From an uncultured Planctomycetaceae bacterium (lineage in GTDB: Bacteria; Planctomycetota; Planctomycetia; Pirellulales; UBA1268): a stretch of 52,570 nucleotides of DNA. This document shows positions 46,815-52,570 of the stretch, piece by piece. Position 1 is the first letter of the stretch. The number at the start of each line of letters is the position of its first letter. The stretch is taken from contig CAJBCV010000339.1 in assembly GCA_903951635.1 (NCBI GenBank), forward strand, positions 1 to 52,570, in the 5' to 3' direction. Both the position numbers and the translations under genes were made by a program. A model generated the notes under the pieces. The model worked only from the letters and a program-made list of their open reading frames with translations, did not search any database and was not told where the DNA came from.

Positions 46815-47699
46815 ATGGTGACAGGTGACCGTCTGTTGCTCGATGGCGCAACCGGCACGGAATTGAACCGGCGCGGGGTGGATACCGGCTTGCCGCTGTG
46901 GTCGGCGAACGCGCTCACCACGGAGATGGGGTTGAACGTCTTGCGTCAGATTCATCTCGAATACTTGACCGCCGGTGCAGACATCATCACTGCCAACACC
47001 TTTCGCACGCATCGCCGCGTGCTGGGCGGCAAAGGGCGCACCGCACGGGAACTGACCGTACGCGCGGTGGCGACCGCTCGAGAAGCTGTCTCGGAATACG
47101 GGCGACCTGCACAGGTTGCCGGCTCGGTATCCCCACTCGAGGACTGCTATCGCCCCGACCTCGTGCCAACCGACGACGAGTGCCACAGCGAGCACTCGGA
47201 GCGCATCGATCATCTCGTCGAAGCGGGCGTGAACGTGCTGTTGCTCGAGACGATGAACTCAGTTCGGGAAGCCGTCATCGCGGCCACGTTGGCGACGATC
47301 ACCGGTCGGCCCACGTGGGTCAGTTTCGCCTGCGACCGTGAAGGTCGAATCCTGTCTGGCGAGACGCTGGCGGCTGCCGCCGCGATGTTGTTACCGCTGG
47401 GGATAACGGGCTTGGGCGTGAATTGCGGACCGACCGACACGCTCTCGAAACCACTGCGCGAGTTGCGATCGGCCTGCGGCCCTGACTTCCCTCTGATTGC
47501 CTACGGAAACGTCGGCTATGCCGACGAGGCTCAAGGCTGGATCAACACCGACGCCATTGCCCCGGATGGCTACTTGCGACACGCTCAAACGTGGCCGGCG
47601 CACATTGTGGGCGGCTGTTGTGGCACCACACCGGAGCACATTCGCACCCTCCGGGCTGCGGAGAGCGTCCGTCGTTCCGGCCTGCCTTGGAGATCCTGA
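46815..47699 (+). CDS. Homocysteine S-methyltransferase family protein
   Basis: Transfers a methyl group (from S-methylmethionine or a similar donor) to homocysteine. The 294-residue TIM barrel has LLLDGATGTELNRRG at the N terminus, AGADIITANTFRTHRR, GVNVLLLETMNSVREA and the zinc cysteines in LGVNCGP and HIVGGCCGTTPEHI. All are MmuM/BHMT-family features. ATG 46815 places the first strand correctly; no strong ribosome binding site is visible. The gene faces the cassette-like array across a 220-nt gap (47700-47919) in which nothing else was recognised. Confidence 0.88.
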   Translation: MVTGDRLLLDGATGTELNRRGVDTGLPLWSANALTTEMGLNVLRQIHLEYLTAGADIITANTFRTHRRVLGGKGRTARELTVRAVATAREAVSEYGRPAQVAGSVSPLEDCYRPDLVPTDDECHSEHSERIDHLVEAGVNVLLLETMNSVREAVIAATLATITGRPTWVSFACDREGRILSGETLAAAAAMLLPLGITGLGVNCGPTDTLSKPLRELRSACGPDFPLIAYGNVGYADEAQGWINTDAIAPDGYLRHAQTWPAHIVGGCCGTTPEHIRTLRAAESVRRSGLPWRS

Positions 47700-47919
47700 G
47701 CCAGTCGACATGAAGGTCTCTGCCGAATCGACCTCAGCGTCGCGAAGCGCCACGCTGCACCCGAGAATCGAACGAACACAATGATGCGGCACGGCGGCGA
47801 TCGGCTGGATCAGCTTATCCAAGGCAGGCCAAAAGCATCACAGCCTGCCGGCGCCTCGCCCCGGCCCCCGCATGTCGCTTGGCACAGGACACGCAAGCCG
47901 GTCACGCACACTCCTGTAG

Positions 47920-48438
47920 CTACTCGGAAAGAACCTTCACGCCGCTCAGAGAGCTCGATATCCGGTCACGTTCTTGGGCTGTGAGCCCCGTCCATTTCGA
48001 CAACGTCACCGTCTTCAATCGTGGCAATCCTAGAAGGGCGTCGAAAACGCTCGCATCGTGAACGAATTGATTTAAGGAGAGGTGTTCCATCCGAGAGAAA
48101 TCTCTCAGGCCCGACAAACCATAGATCTCCTCACAATCCAACTCCACGCTCTTCACGGACGCAAAGAGGTCAATTCCAACGGTGTTCACGAGAAGTGTCG
48201 GCAGTGGACAGCATCCGGAGGCTACGTACCAGCCTCCTTCGACGCGGTAGTCCGGCGTCAACCCAACTCGGCCCTGTTGCGACTCCACCCAGCGCCGACC
48301 CCGAAGTTGCGATTGGGCTGGAACCACAACGAGAGCAAGAAAGAGAGCGACATAGCCAACCGCGATCAGCAGCACTCCGAGTGAGAGTTGTCGCCACCAT
48401 GCTTTTACAGACTGACCGAGAACGGAGCGACTCATCAT
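47920..48438 (-). CDS. Single-pass membrane protein with leucine-rich-repeat-like domain
   Basis: A 172-residue protein with one membrane helix (LSLGVLLIAVGYVALFLALVVV, about residues 18-39) and a C-terminal leucine-rich-repeat-like pattern (VKSVELDCEEIYGLSGLRDF; MEHLSLNQFVHDASVFDALL; LPRLKTVTLSKWTGL). GAGG lies 8 nt before ATG 48438. It is the last gene of the minus-strand small-gene array; its spacer contains a GTTGAGG sequence shared with the next upstream spacer. Function unknown. Confidence 0.6.
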   Translation of the reverse strand: MMSRSVLGQSVKAWWRQLSLGVLLIAVGYVALFLALVVVPAQSQLRGRRWVESQQGRVGLTPDYRVEGGWYVASGCCPLPTLLVNTVGIDLFASVKSVELDCEEIYGLSGLRDFSRMEHLSLNQFVHDASVFDALLGLPRLKTVTLSKWTGLTAQERDRISSSLSGVKVLSE

Positions 48439-48596
48439 CCGGCGTACCTCAACTGGGTTGCCTGAGAACACCAACGCCCACGCCCCACCGAACGCTGTGA
48501 CCGACACTGATTTCCGAAAGCGTGGGGCACGCCCACGACCATCCAACGAACGTCCCCGATCCATGGCTCGCGGCCAGAGGATCCTCCCACTGACAT

Positions 48597-48878
48597 TCAT
48601 CGCGAGTCGATAGCATCGGTAGGTTTGTTTTTGCGGGGCGGAGTCTCCTGAAGCCCCGCCAGTCGCCAAGCCCACCAGGCAATGACTGCTGCAAGCCACA
48701 CTGATCCGAAGGCGAAGGCTTGTGACGCCACCCGAATGAACGGAAAACTATTGACGGGTCGCTCACCTCTCCACAACGGCCACGCCTCTACTTGGAGAAA
48801 CTCAAGCACCGTGCTTCCCGCAGCCCACATCGGCAGAAGCCATCCTATTGAGAATGCAGCAATCACAACCCGTCGCAT
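48597..48878 (-). CDS. Small two-helix membrane protein
   Basis: A 93-residue protein with two hydrophobic segments (VVIAAFSIGWLLPMWAAGS; AFAFGSVWLAAVIAWWAWRLA) separated by a short charged loop. GAGGG precedes ATG 48878 by about 4 nt. The open frame extends to 49265, but that part is antisense-like overlap with the MORN gene and is not used. It is a cassette-array member of unknown function. Confidence 0.5.
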   Translation of the reverse strand: MRRVVIAAFSIGWLLPMWAAGSTVLEFLQVEAWPLWRGERPVNSFPFIRVASQAFAFGSVWLAAVIAWWAWRLAGLQETPPRKNKPTDAIDSR

Positions 48879-48993
48879 AATCCCTCGTTGATCAAAGTGG
48901 AGAGCGGCTTCACTCAACTGGTTGCCGCCAGTGGGCCTTGATTTCAGGAAACGCCCCTTCGGCAATTCGGGTGCTTCTGAGTTCTGCCACGCG

Positions 48994-49392
48994 TCAGGCG
49001 TTCGGATTCCGCCTGGGTGTGAAGATTTTCTTCTGCTTGACACCACCAGACTTGTCGTACGTCGTCCACTCGCCGATTTTCTTGCCGTTTTGGTATTCGC
49101 CTTCGTCCCAGAGCTGCCCATTTTCGTAGTGTCTAATCCATAACCCCACCTGGACTCGATCTGCGAATGATCCGGTTTGGAGCGGTTGGCCATTCTCACG
49201 CCACCATTCCCAAGATCCGTCGAGCTCACCATCAGCGTAGGTGCCAACCGCTTTCGTTTGTCCATTGCGGTAATAGAACTTCCACTTGCCGTGACGCTTG
49301 CCAGCCTTCATTCTCCCTTCCCCGGACACCGTGCCGTCAGCAAAAAGCTCCTTGGTTGGGCCATCAGCAGTCTGCAATGAAGCCTTCTTCAT
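48994..49392 (-). CDS. MORN-repeat (YwqK-like) protein
   Basis: A 132-residue protein built of MORN/YwqK-type repeats: GEGRMKAGKRHGKWKFYYRN, GTYADGELDGSWEWWREN, GSFADRVQVGLWIRHYEN and GEYQNGKKIGEWTTYD. Such proteins are called toxin-antitoxin YwqK-family antitoxin components in some annotations, but no toxin partner is seen. It has GGAGGAG directly before ATG 49392, and that ATG overlaps the stop of a 41-codon gene upstream. A cassette-array member. Confidence 0.75.
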   Translation of the reverse strand: MKKASLQTADGPTKELFADGTVSGEGRMKAGKRHGKWKFYYRNGQTKAVGTYADGELDGSWEWWRENGQPLQTGSFADRVQVGLWIRHYENGQLWDEGEYQNGKKIGEWTTYDKSGGVKQKKIFTPRRNPNA

Positions 49393-49514
49393 TTCTCCTC
49401 CATTCGGTCATTCGGCTGTGATGTCTCGTTGAACAGGCCGGTGAAGGCCCTCTCGCGAATGGCCCACACCTCGGAATCCAGCGCCAGGAAGGTCCGATCG
49501 TCAATCGAGTGCAT
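49389..49514 (-). CDS. Predicted 41-residue protein coupled to the MORN gene
   Basis: A short frame from ATG 49514 to TGA 49389 (MHSIDDRTFLALDSEVW at the start, NDRMEEK at the end), acidic and helical in pattern. It starts 15 nt after the right end of the attC-like site 49529-49616, just where a cassette gene should begin. Its stop overlaps the MORN start (ATGA), and the MORN ribosome binding site lies within its last codons. This placement supports it as a real leader or co-translated gene. No family recognised. Confidence 0.5.
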   Translation of the reverse strand: MHSIDDRTFLALDSEVWAIRERAFTGLFNETSQPNDRMEEK

Positions 49515-49528
49515 GACTGAGGGATCCT

Positions 49529-49616
49529 ACCCGACGCTCGCGATCAGCGACTCGCGACAAGACGCGGACCGCGCCGCCGGATTCTGTCGCAAGTCCGCTG
49601 CATTGCTGAGTTCGCC
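49529..49616 (-). other. attC-like recombination site 3
   Basis: Read on the minus strand: left end GGCGAAC, then GCAAT[G]CAGCG[G]ACTTGCGACA pairing with the complement of TGTCGCGAGTCGCTGATCGC. The bracketed G bases have no partner, as in the extrahelical bases of attC bottom strands. The right end is GTCGGGT (consensus GTTRRRY, one change). It lies 9 nt after the stop of the upstream membrane-protein gene. Confidence 0.6.
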
Positions 49617-49625
49617 AATTCCGCG

Positions 49626-50021
49626 TTAAGGCCCCGGAACAATCGAATGATAGAGAAGGGCTACGGCATTCATGCAGACGGTTGCCAACAGATATCCGAG
49701 CACGCCGTGCAAGGCCAGATACCCGACCCCTCGCCAGCCGCGACTCCAAATCACATACACGGGCACCAGCAGCCCTGCGGCCAAGAAAAACCATTGCTGT
49801 GACAAGAGGGGAACAGCGCGGCCACGGAGGCGAGCGTCGACGACCACCCACCAACTGGCCACCGCGTAGAGGGAGAGTGGCACCATGATGTCGAGACGCG
49901 ACGGAACCGTGGGCCACGCGCTGCGAATGCCCCACATCGCGAAGAGCGAGTAGTATGCGAGCAGAAACCAGCGGGTGTGGCGGAAACCCGTATCTGCTCG
50001 CGTCCATTGCGGGCGTTCCAA
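49626..50021 (-). CDS. Small multi-pass membrane protein
   Basis: A 131-residue protein with three or four membrane helices (FLLAYYSLFAMWGIRSAW; LDIMVPLSLYAVASWWVV; WFFLAAGLLVPVYVIW; YLALHGVLGYLLATVCMNAVALLY). The only early start is TTG 50021, 32 nt after the right end of attC-like site 2; a later ATG would lose the first helix. The complementary frame 49501-50040 is less protein-like. A cassette-array member of unknown function. Confidence 0.6.
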   Translation of the reverse strand: MERPQWTRADTGFRHTRWFLLAYYSLFAMWGIRSAWPTVPSRLDIMVPLSLYAVASWWVVVDARLRGRAVPLLSQQWFFLAAGLLVPVYVIWSRGWRGVGYLALHGVLGYLLATVCMNAVALLYHSIVPGP

Positions 50022-50052
50022 CCACTGCTTCGATGCTCATGTCGACTGACCC

Positions 50053-50149
50053 GTCGAACGGTCGCGCTCAGCAGCCTCGGGGGCCGCTGGAGCACTGACC
50101 CTCAAAAAGCCTACCCGCTCCCGTCGTCTGCTGCAGCATCTGGTTTTGC
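50053..50149 (-). other. attC-like recombination site 2
   Basis: Read on the minus strand: left end GCAAAAC (degenerate), then GCT[G]CAGCAG[A]C pairing with the complement of CTGCTGAGC. The unpaired G and A match site 1 exactly in position, and a central AT-poor variable region follows. The right end is GTTCGAC. The upstream gene's last codons (KPDAAADDGSG) are read from its left arm. Confidence 0.72.
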
Positions 50150-50491
50150 GTGCTGCGGCCTCTCGTACCCCAACTCGTCATAAAGATAGCGGTCGAAGTA
50201 GGCGCGTTGCGCCTCGGCGCTCTCAGGGAGCGAGAGCCACTCCTGGGCAGCGCGGATCATCGCTGACTCTGCCTGATCGGCTTCCGCAGGCTTCTGCTCA
50301 ACCCAATCCGTCAGCGCGCCCCAGATGAGCCACAGGGGCCACATGATGGTTTCGGAGTCCGTTGCGTGCCGCATTGCGGTGCCCCACACACGCCATGCCG
50401 CCCGATAGGCAGAGCCGCGACGCGACACAATCAAGCGCATGCACGCCTCAATGTCTCGCATCGCCACGGCGAGTGCCGCTTCATCCGTCAT
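50111..50491 (-). CDS. Hypothetical helical protein (cassette member)
   Basis: A 126-residue protein: TDEAALAVAMRDIEACMRLI, SAYRAAWRVWGTAMRHATDS, WPLWLIWGALTDWVE and EAQRAYFDRYLYDELGY. GGAG lies 5 nt before ATG 50491; an in-frame GTG at 50557 could add 22 residues. It follows the DUF7674-like gene with no attC between them, so the two probably form a two-gene cassette. Its C-terminal tail is encoded within attC-like site 2. Function unknown. Confidence 0.6.
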   Translation of the reverse strand: MTDEAALAVAMRDIEACMRLIVSRRGSAYRAAWRVWGTAMRHATDSETIMWPLWLIWGALTDWVEQKPAEADQAESAMIRAAQEWLSLPESAEAQRAYFDRYLYDELGYERPQHAKPDAAADDGSG

Positions 50492-50592
50492 CGGTGCTCC
50501 GATATCCTGCCGCCGAACAACCGCGATCAGCAGATCCCAGGCAGAAGAACCATCCACGCCGCAGGAGTCTATCGCGATTCCGCTGCATGGTT

Positions 50593-51108
50593 TTAGTAGC
50601 CGCCGCCGTCTCGCCGGTACAGCGACTCGATCATGCGCCGCAGGGCCGAGTCCTGAACTCCACTCAGGTCCGGCTGTGGGGCAGATGGTTGATCCGGACG
50701 CGGCTCCCTCAACCCTGGCGCCTTGGCATTGGCGACCTGCCGCCACGACTCGCACAACTTATCCCAGGCCAAGCGCGACTGCGGACCGAGCCACTCGTAG
50801 AAAACCCAGGGGCCAAATGACCGGTGCGACCCGATGTTCTGGATGTCTTCGATGATGCCGATGACCGCTAGTTCATTTGCCTCCTCGTCCCCATCGCTCA
50901 CGCACCGTTCCAGGAGCGCAAACGCACTGGGAAACTCCGAAAGGTCCCCGCGTTCGAAGCTGTCCACGATGTGGTGCGCTACCACGCCAGCATCGTTGTA
51001 GTGGCCTCGTTCTGGCTCGCCGCTCCAGGACTCCAGGTACTGCTGCCAAGCCGGGCCGATCGTGGGGCAGACAGTGAGGAACGCCGGAACGACATCCGCA
51101 ACTTTCAT
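50593..51108 (-). CDS. DUF7674-like hypothetical protein (cassette member)
   Basis: A 171-residue acidic protein: VADVVPAFLTVCPTIGPAW, YNDAGVVAHHIVDSFERGD, FPSAFALLERCVSDGDEEAN and LAVIGIIEDIQNIGSH. The pattern resembles the DUF7674 family of small helical proteins, recalled from memory and not searched. It starts 18 nt after the right end of the shortened attC at 51127-51161, with AGAGAGG upstream. Possibly an immunity-type or regulatory protein; that is speculation. Confidence 0.6.
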   Translation of the reverse strand: MKVADVVPAFLTVCPTIGPAWQQYLESWSGEPERGHYNDAGVVAHHIVDSFERGDLSEFPSAFALLERCVSDGDEEANELAVIGIIEDIQNIGSHRSFGPWVFYEWLGPQSRLAWDKLCESWRQVANAKAPGLREPRPDQPSAPQPDLSGVQDSALRRMIESLYRRDGGGY

Positions 51109-51126
51109 CCGAGGGGCCTCTCTGTC

Positions 51127-51161
51127 GGCTAACGGCTTCGCTCAGCAGCGCCTGGTTCGGC
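51127..51161 (-). other. Shortened attC-like site with fused ends
   Basis: Only 35 bp on the minus strand: GCCGAAC, CAGG, CGCTGCTGAGCG, AAGCC, GTTAGCC. The right half shares a 19-base block (GCTGCTGAGCGAAGCCGTT) with attC-like site 1, but the variable central part and both inner arms are missing, as if deleted. The upstream DUF6188-like frame reads through it and stops at its TAG. Confidence 0.5.
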
Positions 51162-51587
51162 GTTCAGCGGGTGCCAGATGGCCAACTGTCCGCCGCCCTG
51201 CGCAACCACAAGGCTGCCGCCGGGGCCACCCAACTGCCAGCTCTCGTACCCGGACGACAGCGGCACCAGTTCGAGCCGCGTCCCTGACGCGAAACGAATG
51301 ACCAAATCGCGGGTCTCGTCGCGGACCTCGGCCGCCGCAACCACCGCGCCGCCAATCAGCCGGCGGCACTCGGCCTCGGCATCGACCGGCGCAGGCAGTC
51401 CGTACTGGTGGCCGTGGTCCTCGCTACTCAGGGCGATGCCGCCGTCGCGGATCACCCGCCACGGGCAATCGGCCCGCACCCCGGCGTCTGGGCCAAACCC
51501 GAACTGCCAGGAGCCTTGCTCGGTCCAATTCACCTCGGCGAGCGTCCGTCCGACGAGCCAACCAAGATCGTAGCGATTATCCACCAT
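51129..51587 (-). CDS. DUF6188-like hypothetical protein (cassette member)
   Basis: A 152-residue protein: NRYDLGWLVGRTLAEVNWTE, GSWQFGFGPDAGVRADCPW, RVIRDGGIALSSEDHGHQYG, LPAPVDAEAECRRLIGGAVV and LELVPLSSGYESWQL. The order closely fits DUF6188, a family often found in integron cassettes and near polymorphic-toxin loci (recalled, not searched). ATG 51587 begins 14 nt after the right end of attC-like site 1; a GTG at 51602 would overlap that site. The last residues (NAEPGAAERSR) come from the shortened attC. Confidence 0.7.
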   Translation of the reverse strand: MVDNRYDLGWLVGRTLAEVNWTEQGSWQFGFGPDAGVRADCPWRVIRDGGIALSSEDHGHQYGLPAPVDAEAECRRLIGGAVVAAAEVRDETRDLVIRFASGTRLELVPLSSGYESWQLGGPGGSLVVAQGGGQLAIWHPLNAEPGAAERSR

Positions 51588-51600
51588 GACGCCCTCTGTC

Positions 51601-51696
51601 ACCGAACGGCTTCGCTCAGCAGCGGCGGGGCCGCTGAAGCCTTGACCTTCCGACAGACTACTCGTCCCCGCCGTCTGCTGCAGCGTTTGGTTCGGC
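51601..51696 (-). other. attC-like recombination site 1
   Basis: Read on the minus strand: left end GCCGAAC, unpaired CAAA, then CGCT[G]CAGCAG[A]CGGCGGGG. This pairs with CCCCGCCGCTGCTGAGCG, leaving G and A extrahelical; AAGCC is unpaired opposite and the right end is GTTCGGT. Total 96 bp, a normal attC length. The upstream gene ends inside its left arm, and the downstream DUF6188-like gene begins 14 nt after its right end. Confidence 0.75.
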
Positions 51697-52014
51697 GTAC
51701 GACCTCAACTCCAACAGCAGCTCCCGATCCGGCTCCGGCCCGTAGCATTCGGCGGTGAAGCTGATGCCGGCCGCCCGCAGAGGGGCCACCAACTCCTCGG
51801 CGCGGGCCGGCAGGTCAGCGACCGGGCCGTGCATCAGGATCGGTGAGGCGGCGTCGATGACCAACTCTGCCCAGTCGCTGATGACCTCGTAATCCACTCG
51901 CGAGCACTTGCGGACCCGCCAGCCCAGCGTTCCGTACAGCCCGGCCACCTCCGCCGGGGTTAGGGGGGTGTCGAGGGCGCTAAAGAAGTGGGAGCCGTCA
52001 GGCACCTCTGCCAT
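51658..52014 (-). CDS. Hypothetical protein (cassette member)
   Basis: A 118-residue soluble protein: LTPAEVAGLYGTLGWRVRKC, SDWAELVIDAASPILMHGPV, LVAPLRAAGISFTAECYG and ELLLELRSYAEPNAAADG. Alternating strand and helix suggest a small alpha/beta fold; I do not recognise it. GGAGG lies 8 nt before ATG 52014. Its final residues are encoded by the left arm of attC-like site 1. A promoter-like segment with a palindrome lies just upstream. Confidence 0.6.
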   Translation of the reverse strand: MAEVPDGSHFFSALDTPLTPAEVAGLYGTLGWRVRKCSRVDYEVISDWAELVIDAASPILMHGPVADLPARAEELVAPLRAAGISFTAECYGPEPDRELLLELRSYAEPNAAADGGDE

Positions 52015-52325
52015 CCCCTGCGCCTCCGTAGCCGAACTTGTATTTATACGGTCCGTATATCCACCCGCGTCTGCGTGTTAACGCACCTGCACCGCTATTG
52101 CCCCTTGGACGCAGTGGGCTTCTCGGCAATGGCTTACGTTGATTCCAGCCCCCAGCCGATGGCGCGTTAACAGGCTCCACCTGCAGTATATCCACCCTCG
52201 CCCCGCACGCCGCAAGTGGGGGGGGCCGCCGTCAACCTCCCGTCGCCGATCGGCAAAGACGGCCCCTGTCGCCGCCCGGGCTCGCGTGGCCACGGTGGAA
52301 CGCTGTGCACCCGCGGCTGCGCGTG
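52015..52325. other. Intergenic region at the head of the array
   Basis: About 310 bases. It contains the 15-bp palindrome near 52045-52059, a pair of inverted GTTAAC-bearing arms (52074-52087 with about 52160-52171) and a GC-rich stretch. No gene was recognised. It is where an attI or cassette promoter would be expected, but neither can be shown from sequence alone. Confidence 0.5.
52043..52059 (-). promoter_or_regulatory. Palindromic operator-like site overlapping a TATAAA box
   Basis: TATACGG (52045-52051), one central base, then CCGTATA (52053-52059) is a perfect inverted repeat. On the minus strand it overlaps TATAAA, which lies about 30 nt before the ATG at 52014. This would suit a repressor or activator site at the promoter of the first array gene; no good -35 hexamer was found. 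Confidence 0.45.
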
Positions 52326-52570
52326 TCAGGCGTCGTCGGTCGCTTGAGCGTCGTCGTCTCCGTCGCCTGTCGCTTGAGCGCCGTCGTCGCTGTCGAGCCC
52401 GCGGAGGATTTCAATCGCTTCCTCGAGCGTCGGGGCCTCGCCGCTGCGGACATGGCCGCGGCGGTCGGCTGACTCCAGAAGCCGCAGGCTGTCGTAGTCG
52501 GGATGCTCCTCGAGCCGATGGCGGGCCCGGTGCCCGAGCGTGCCGGCGTGGAGGGCCGTCGCCACCGGCA
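52326..52570 (-). CDS. C-terminal part of a hypothetical protein (continues beyond the window)
   Basis: The frame is open to the edge of the window. The visible ~81 residues include LHAGTLGHRARHRLEEHPDY, SLRLLESADRRGHVRSGE and APTLEEAIEILRGLDSDD. They end in an acidic tail with a short repeat (GAQATGDGDD / DAQATDDA) caused by a DNA repeat of GTCGCTTGAGCG at about 52339 and 52369. A GTG at 52565 could be a start, but an upstream start is more likely. Function unknown; it has no integrase features. Confidence 0.45.
   Translation of the reverse strand, partial: PVATALHAGTLGHRARHRLEEHPDYDSLRLLESADRRGHVRSGEAPTLEEAIEILRGLDSDDGAQATGDGDDDAQATDDA

Larger units (their letters stand above)
48438..52014 (-). 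mobile_element. Putative integron-type gene cassette array (attC cluster, integrase not in window)
   Basis: A run of short, unrelated, mostly single-gene units all on the minus strand. At least three are separated by imperfect inverted repeats with attC architecture (49529-49616, 50053-50149, 51601-51696), plus a shortened one (51127-51161). Genes start 14-34 nt after the right-hand end of each repeat, and several reading frames end inside the left half of the next repeat, as in known cassettes. With the genes pointing left, an attI site and integrase would be expected to the right. None is found before 52570, so this may be a CALIN. Confidence 0.72.

Noticed and set aside
48879..49265. N-terminal extension of the small two-helix protein (with an IRTPD-type stretch)
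   Set aside because: It overlaps the MORN gene antisense/out of frame and lacks a start signal; ATG 48878 has a nearby ribosome binding site.
48994..49392. MORN/YwqK gene as half of a toxin-antitoxin pair
   Set aside because: No toxin-like neighbour is visible; the 41-codon upstream frame shows no toxin features.
49501..50040. 179-codon minus-strand frame overlapping the small membrane protein
   Set aside because: It runs through the attC-like site and is basic with no fold; the membrane-protein frame has clear helices.
50593..51587. DUF7674-like and DUF6188-like genes as immunity genes of a polymorphic toxin
   Set aside because: No toxin, Rhs or secretion-type gene lies nearby, and the attC context explains the gene cluster better.
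52326..52570. Integron integrase at the right edge
   Set aside because: The visible residues show none of the R-H-R-Y tyrosine recombinase motifs and the gene points the same way as the cassettes.

Overview
The window is a 52.6 kb piece of a GC-rich bacterial chromosome, almost certainly a planctomycete of the Pirellulales type. Lineage markers are a DUF1559 pilin-like protein with an H-X9-DG motif, a formylglycine sulfatase, a glucose/sorbosone-dehydrogenase propeller fused to three c-type haem domains, a MoxR/DUF58/BatA/DUF4175-like operon, and a Planctomycetes-Verrucomicrobia (PVM) type bacterial microcompartment (BMC) locus. No rRNA, tRNA, CRISPR array or integrase gene was recognised.

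Layout. 1-2.4 kb (+): 3' end of ileS, purN and a DinB-family gene. 2.5-5.5 kb (-): a Tat-exported xylose-isomerase-like protein, a PDZ protein and a GNAT acetyltransferase, with a 0.6 kb gap holding a dispersed repeat. 5.7-15.2 kb (+): the BMC operon: DeoR-type regulator, PduL phosphotransacylase, two BMC-H shell proteins, an acetate-kinase-family kinase, BMC-P, CoA-acylating aldehyde dehydrogenase, BMC-P, an RpiB-like protein of unknown role, BMC-P, class II aldolase and a lactate/malate dehydrogenase. From the known family pathway, the aldolase should split fuculose-1-P or rhamnulose-1-P into DHAP and lactaldehyde. Aldehyde dehydrogenase, PduL and the kinase then turn lactaldehyde into lactate plus ATP inside the shell, and the dehydrogenase probably recycles the cofactor. 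15.3-19.8 kb (+): an exported DUF2341/LamG/SGNH esterase overlapping a sulfatase gene, suggesting removal of acetyl and sulfate groups from sulfated polysaccharide (inference).

19.9-27.8 kb (-): mutarotase-like protein, lipoprotein, DUF1559 protein, the haem-propeller fusion and an ABC exporter. 28.0-28.6 kb (+): a small membrane protein. 28.6-44.2 kb (-): a run of nine genes, most overlapping by 4 nt or nearly touching: MoxR, DUF58, BatA-like, VWA/amidotransferase-like, a very large DUF4175-like protein, two hypothetical proteins, a prenyltransferase/squalene-oxidase-repeat protein and a PDZ protein. 44.4-47.7 kb: pterin dehydratase, hypothetical genes and a homocysteine S-methyltransferase.

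47.9-52.0 kb (-): the most unusual region. Eight or nine small, unrelated, co-directional genes (DUF6188-like, DUF7674-like, MORN, small membrane and unknown proteins) are separated by imperfect inverted repeats with the architecture of integron attC sites: AAC/GTT ends, an unpaired spacer, and extrahelical bases on one arm. I read it as an integron-type gene cassette array or integrase-less attC cluster (CALIN). Any integrase would most likely lie beyond the right edge. A partial gene closes the window.
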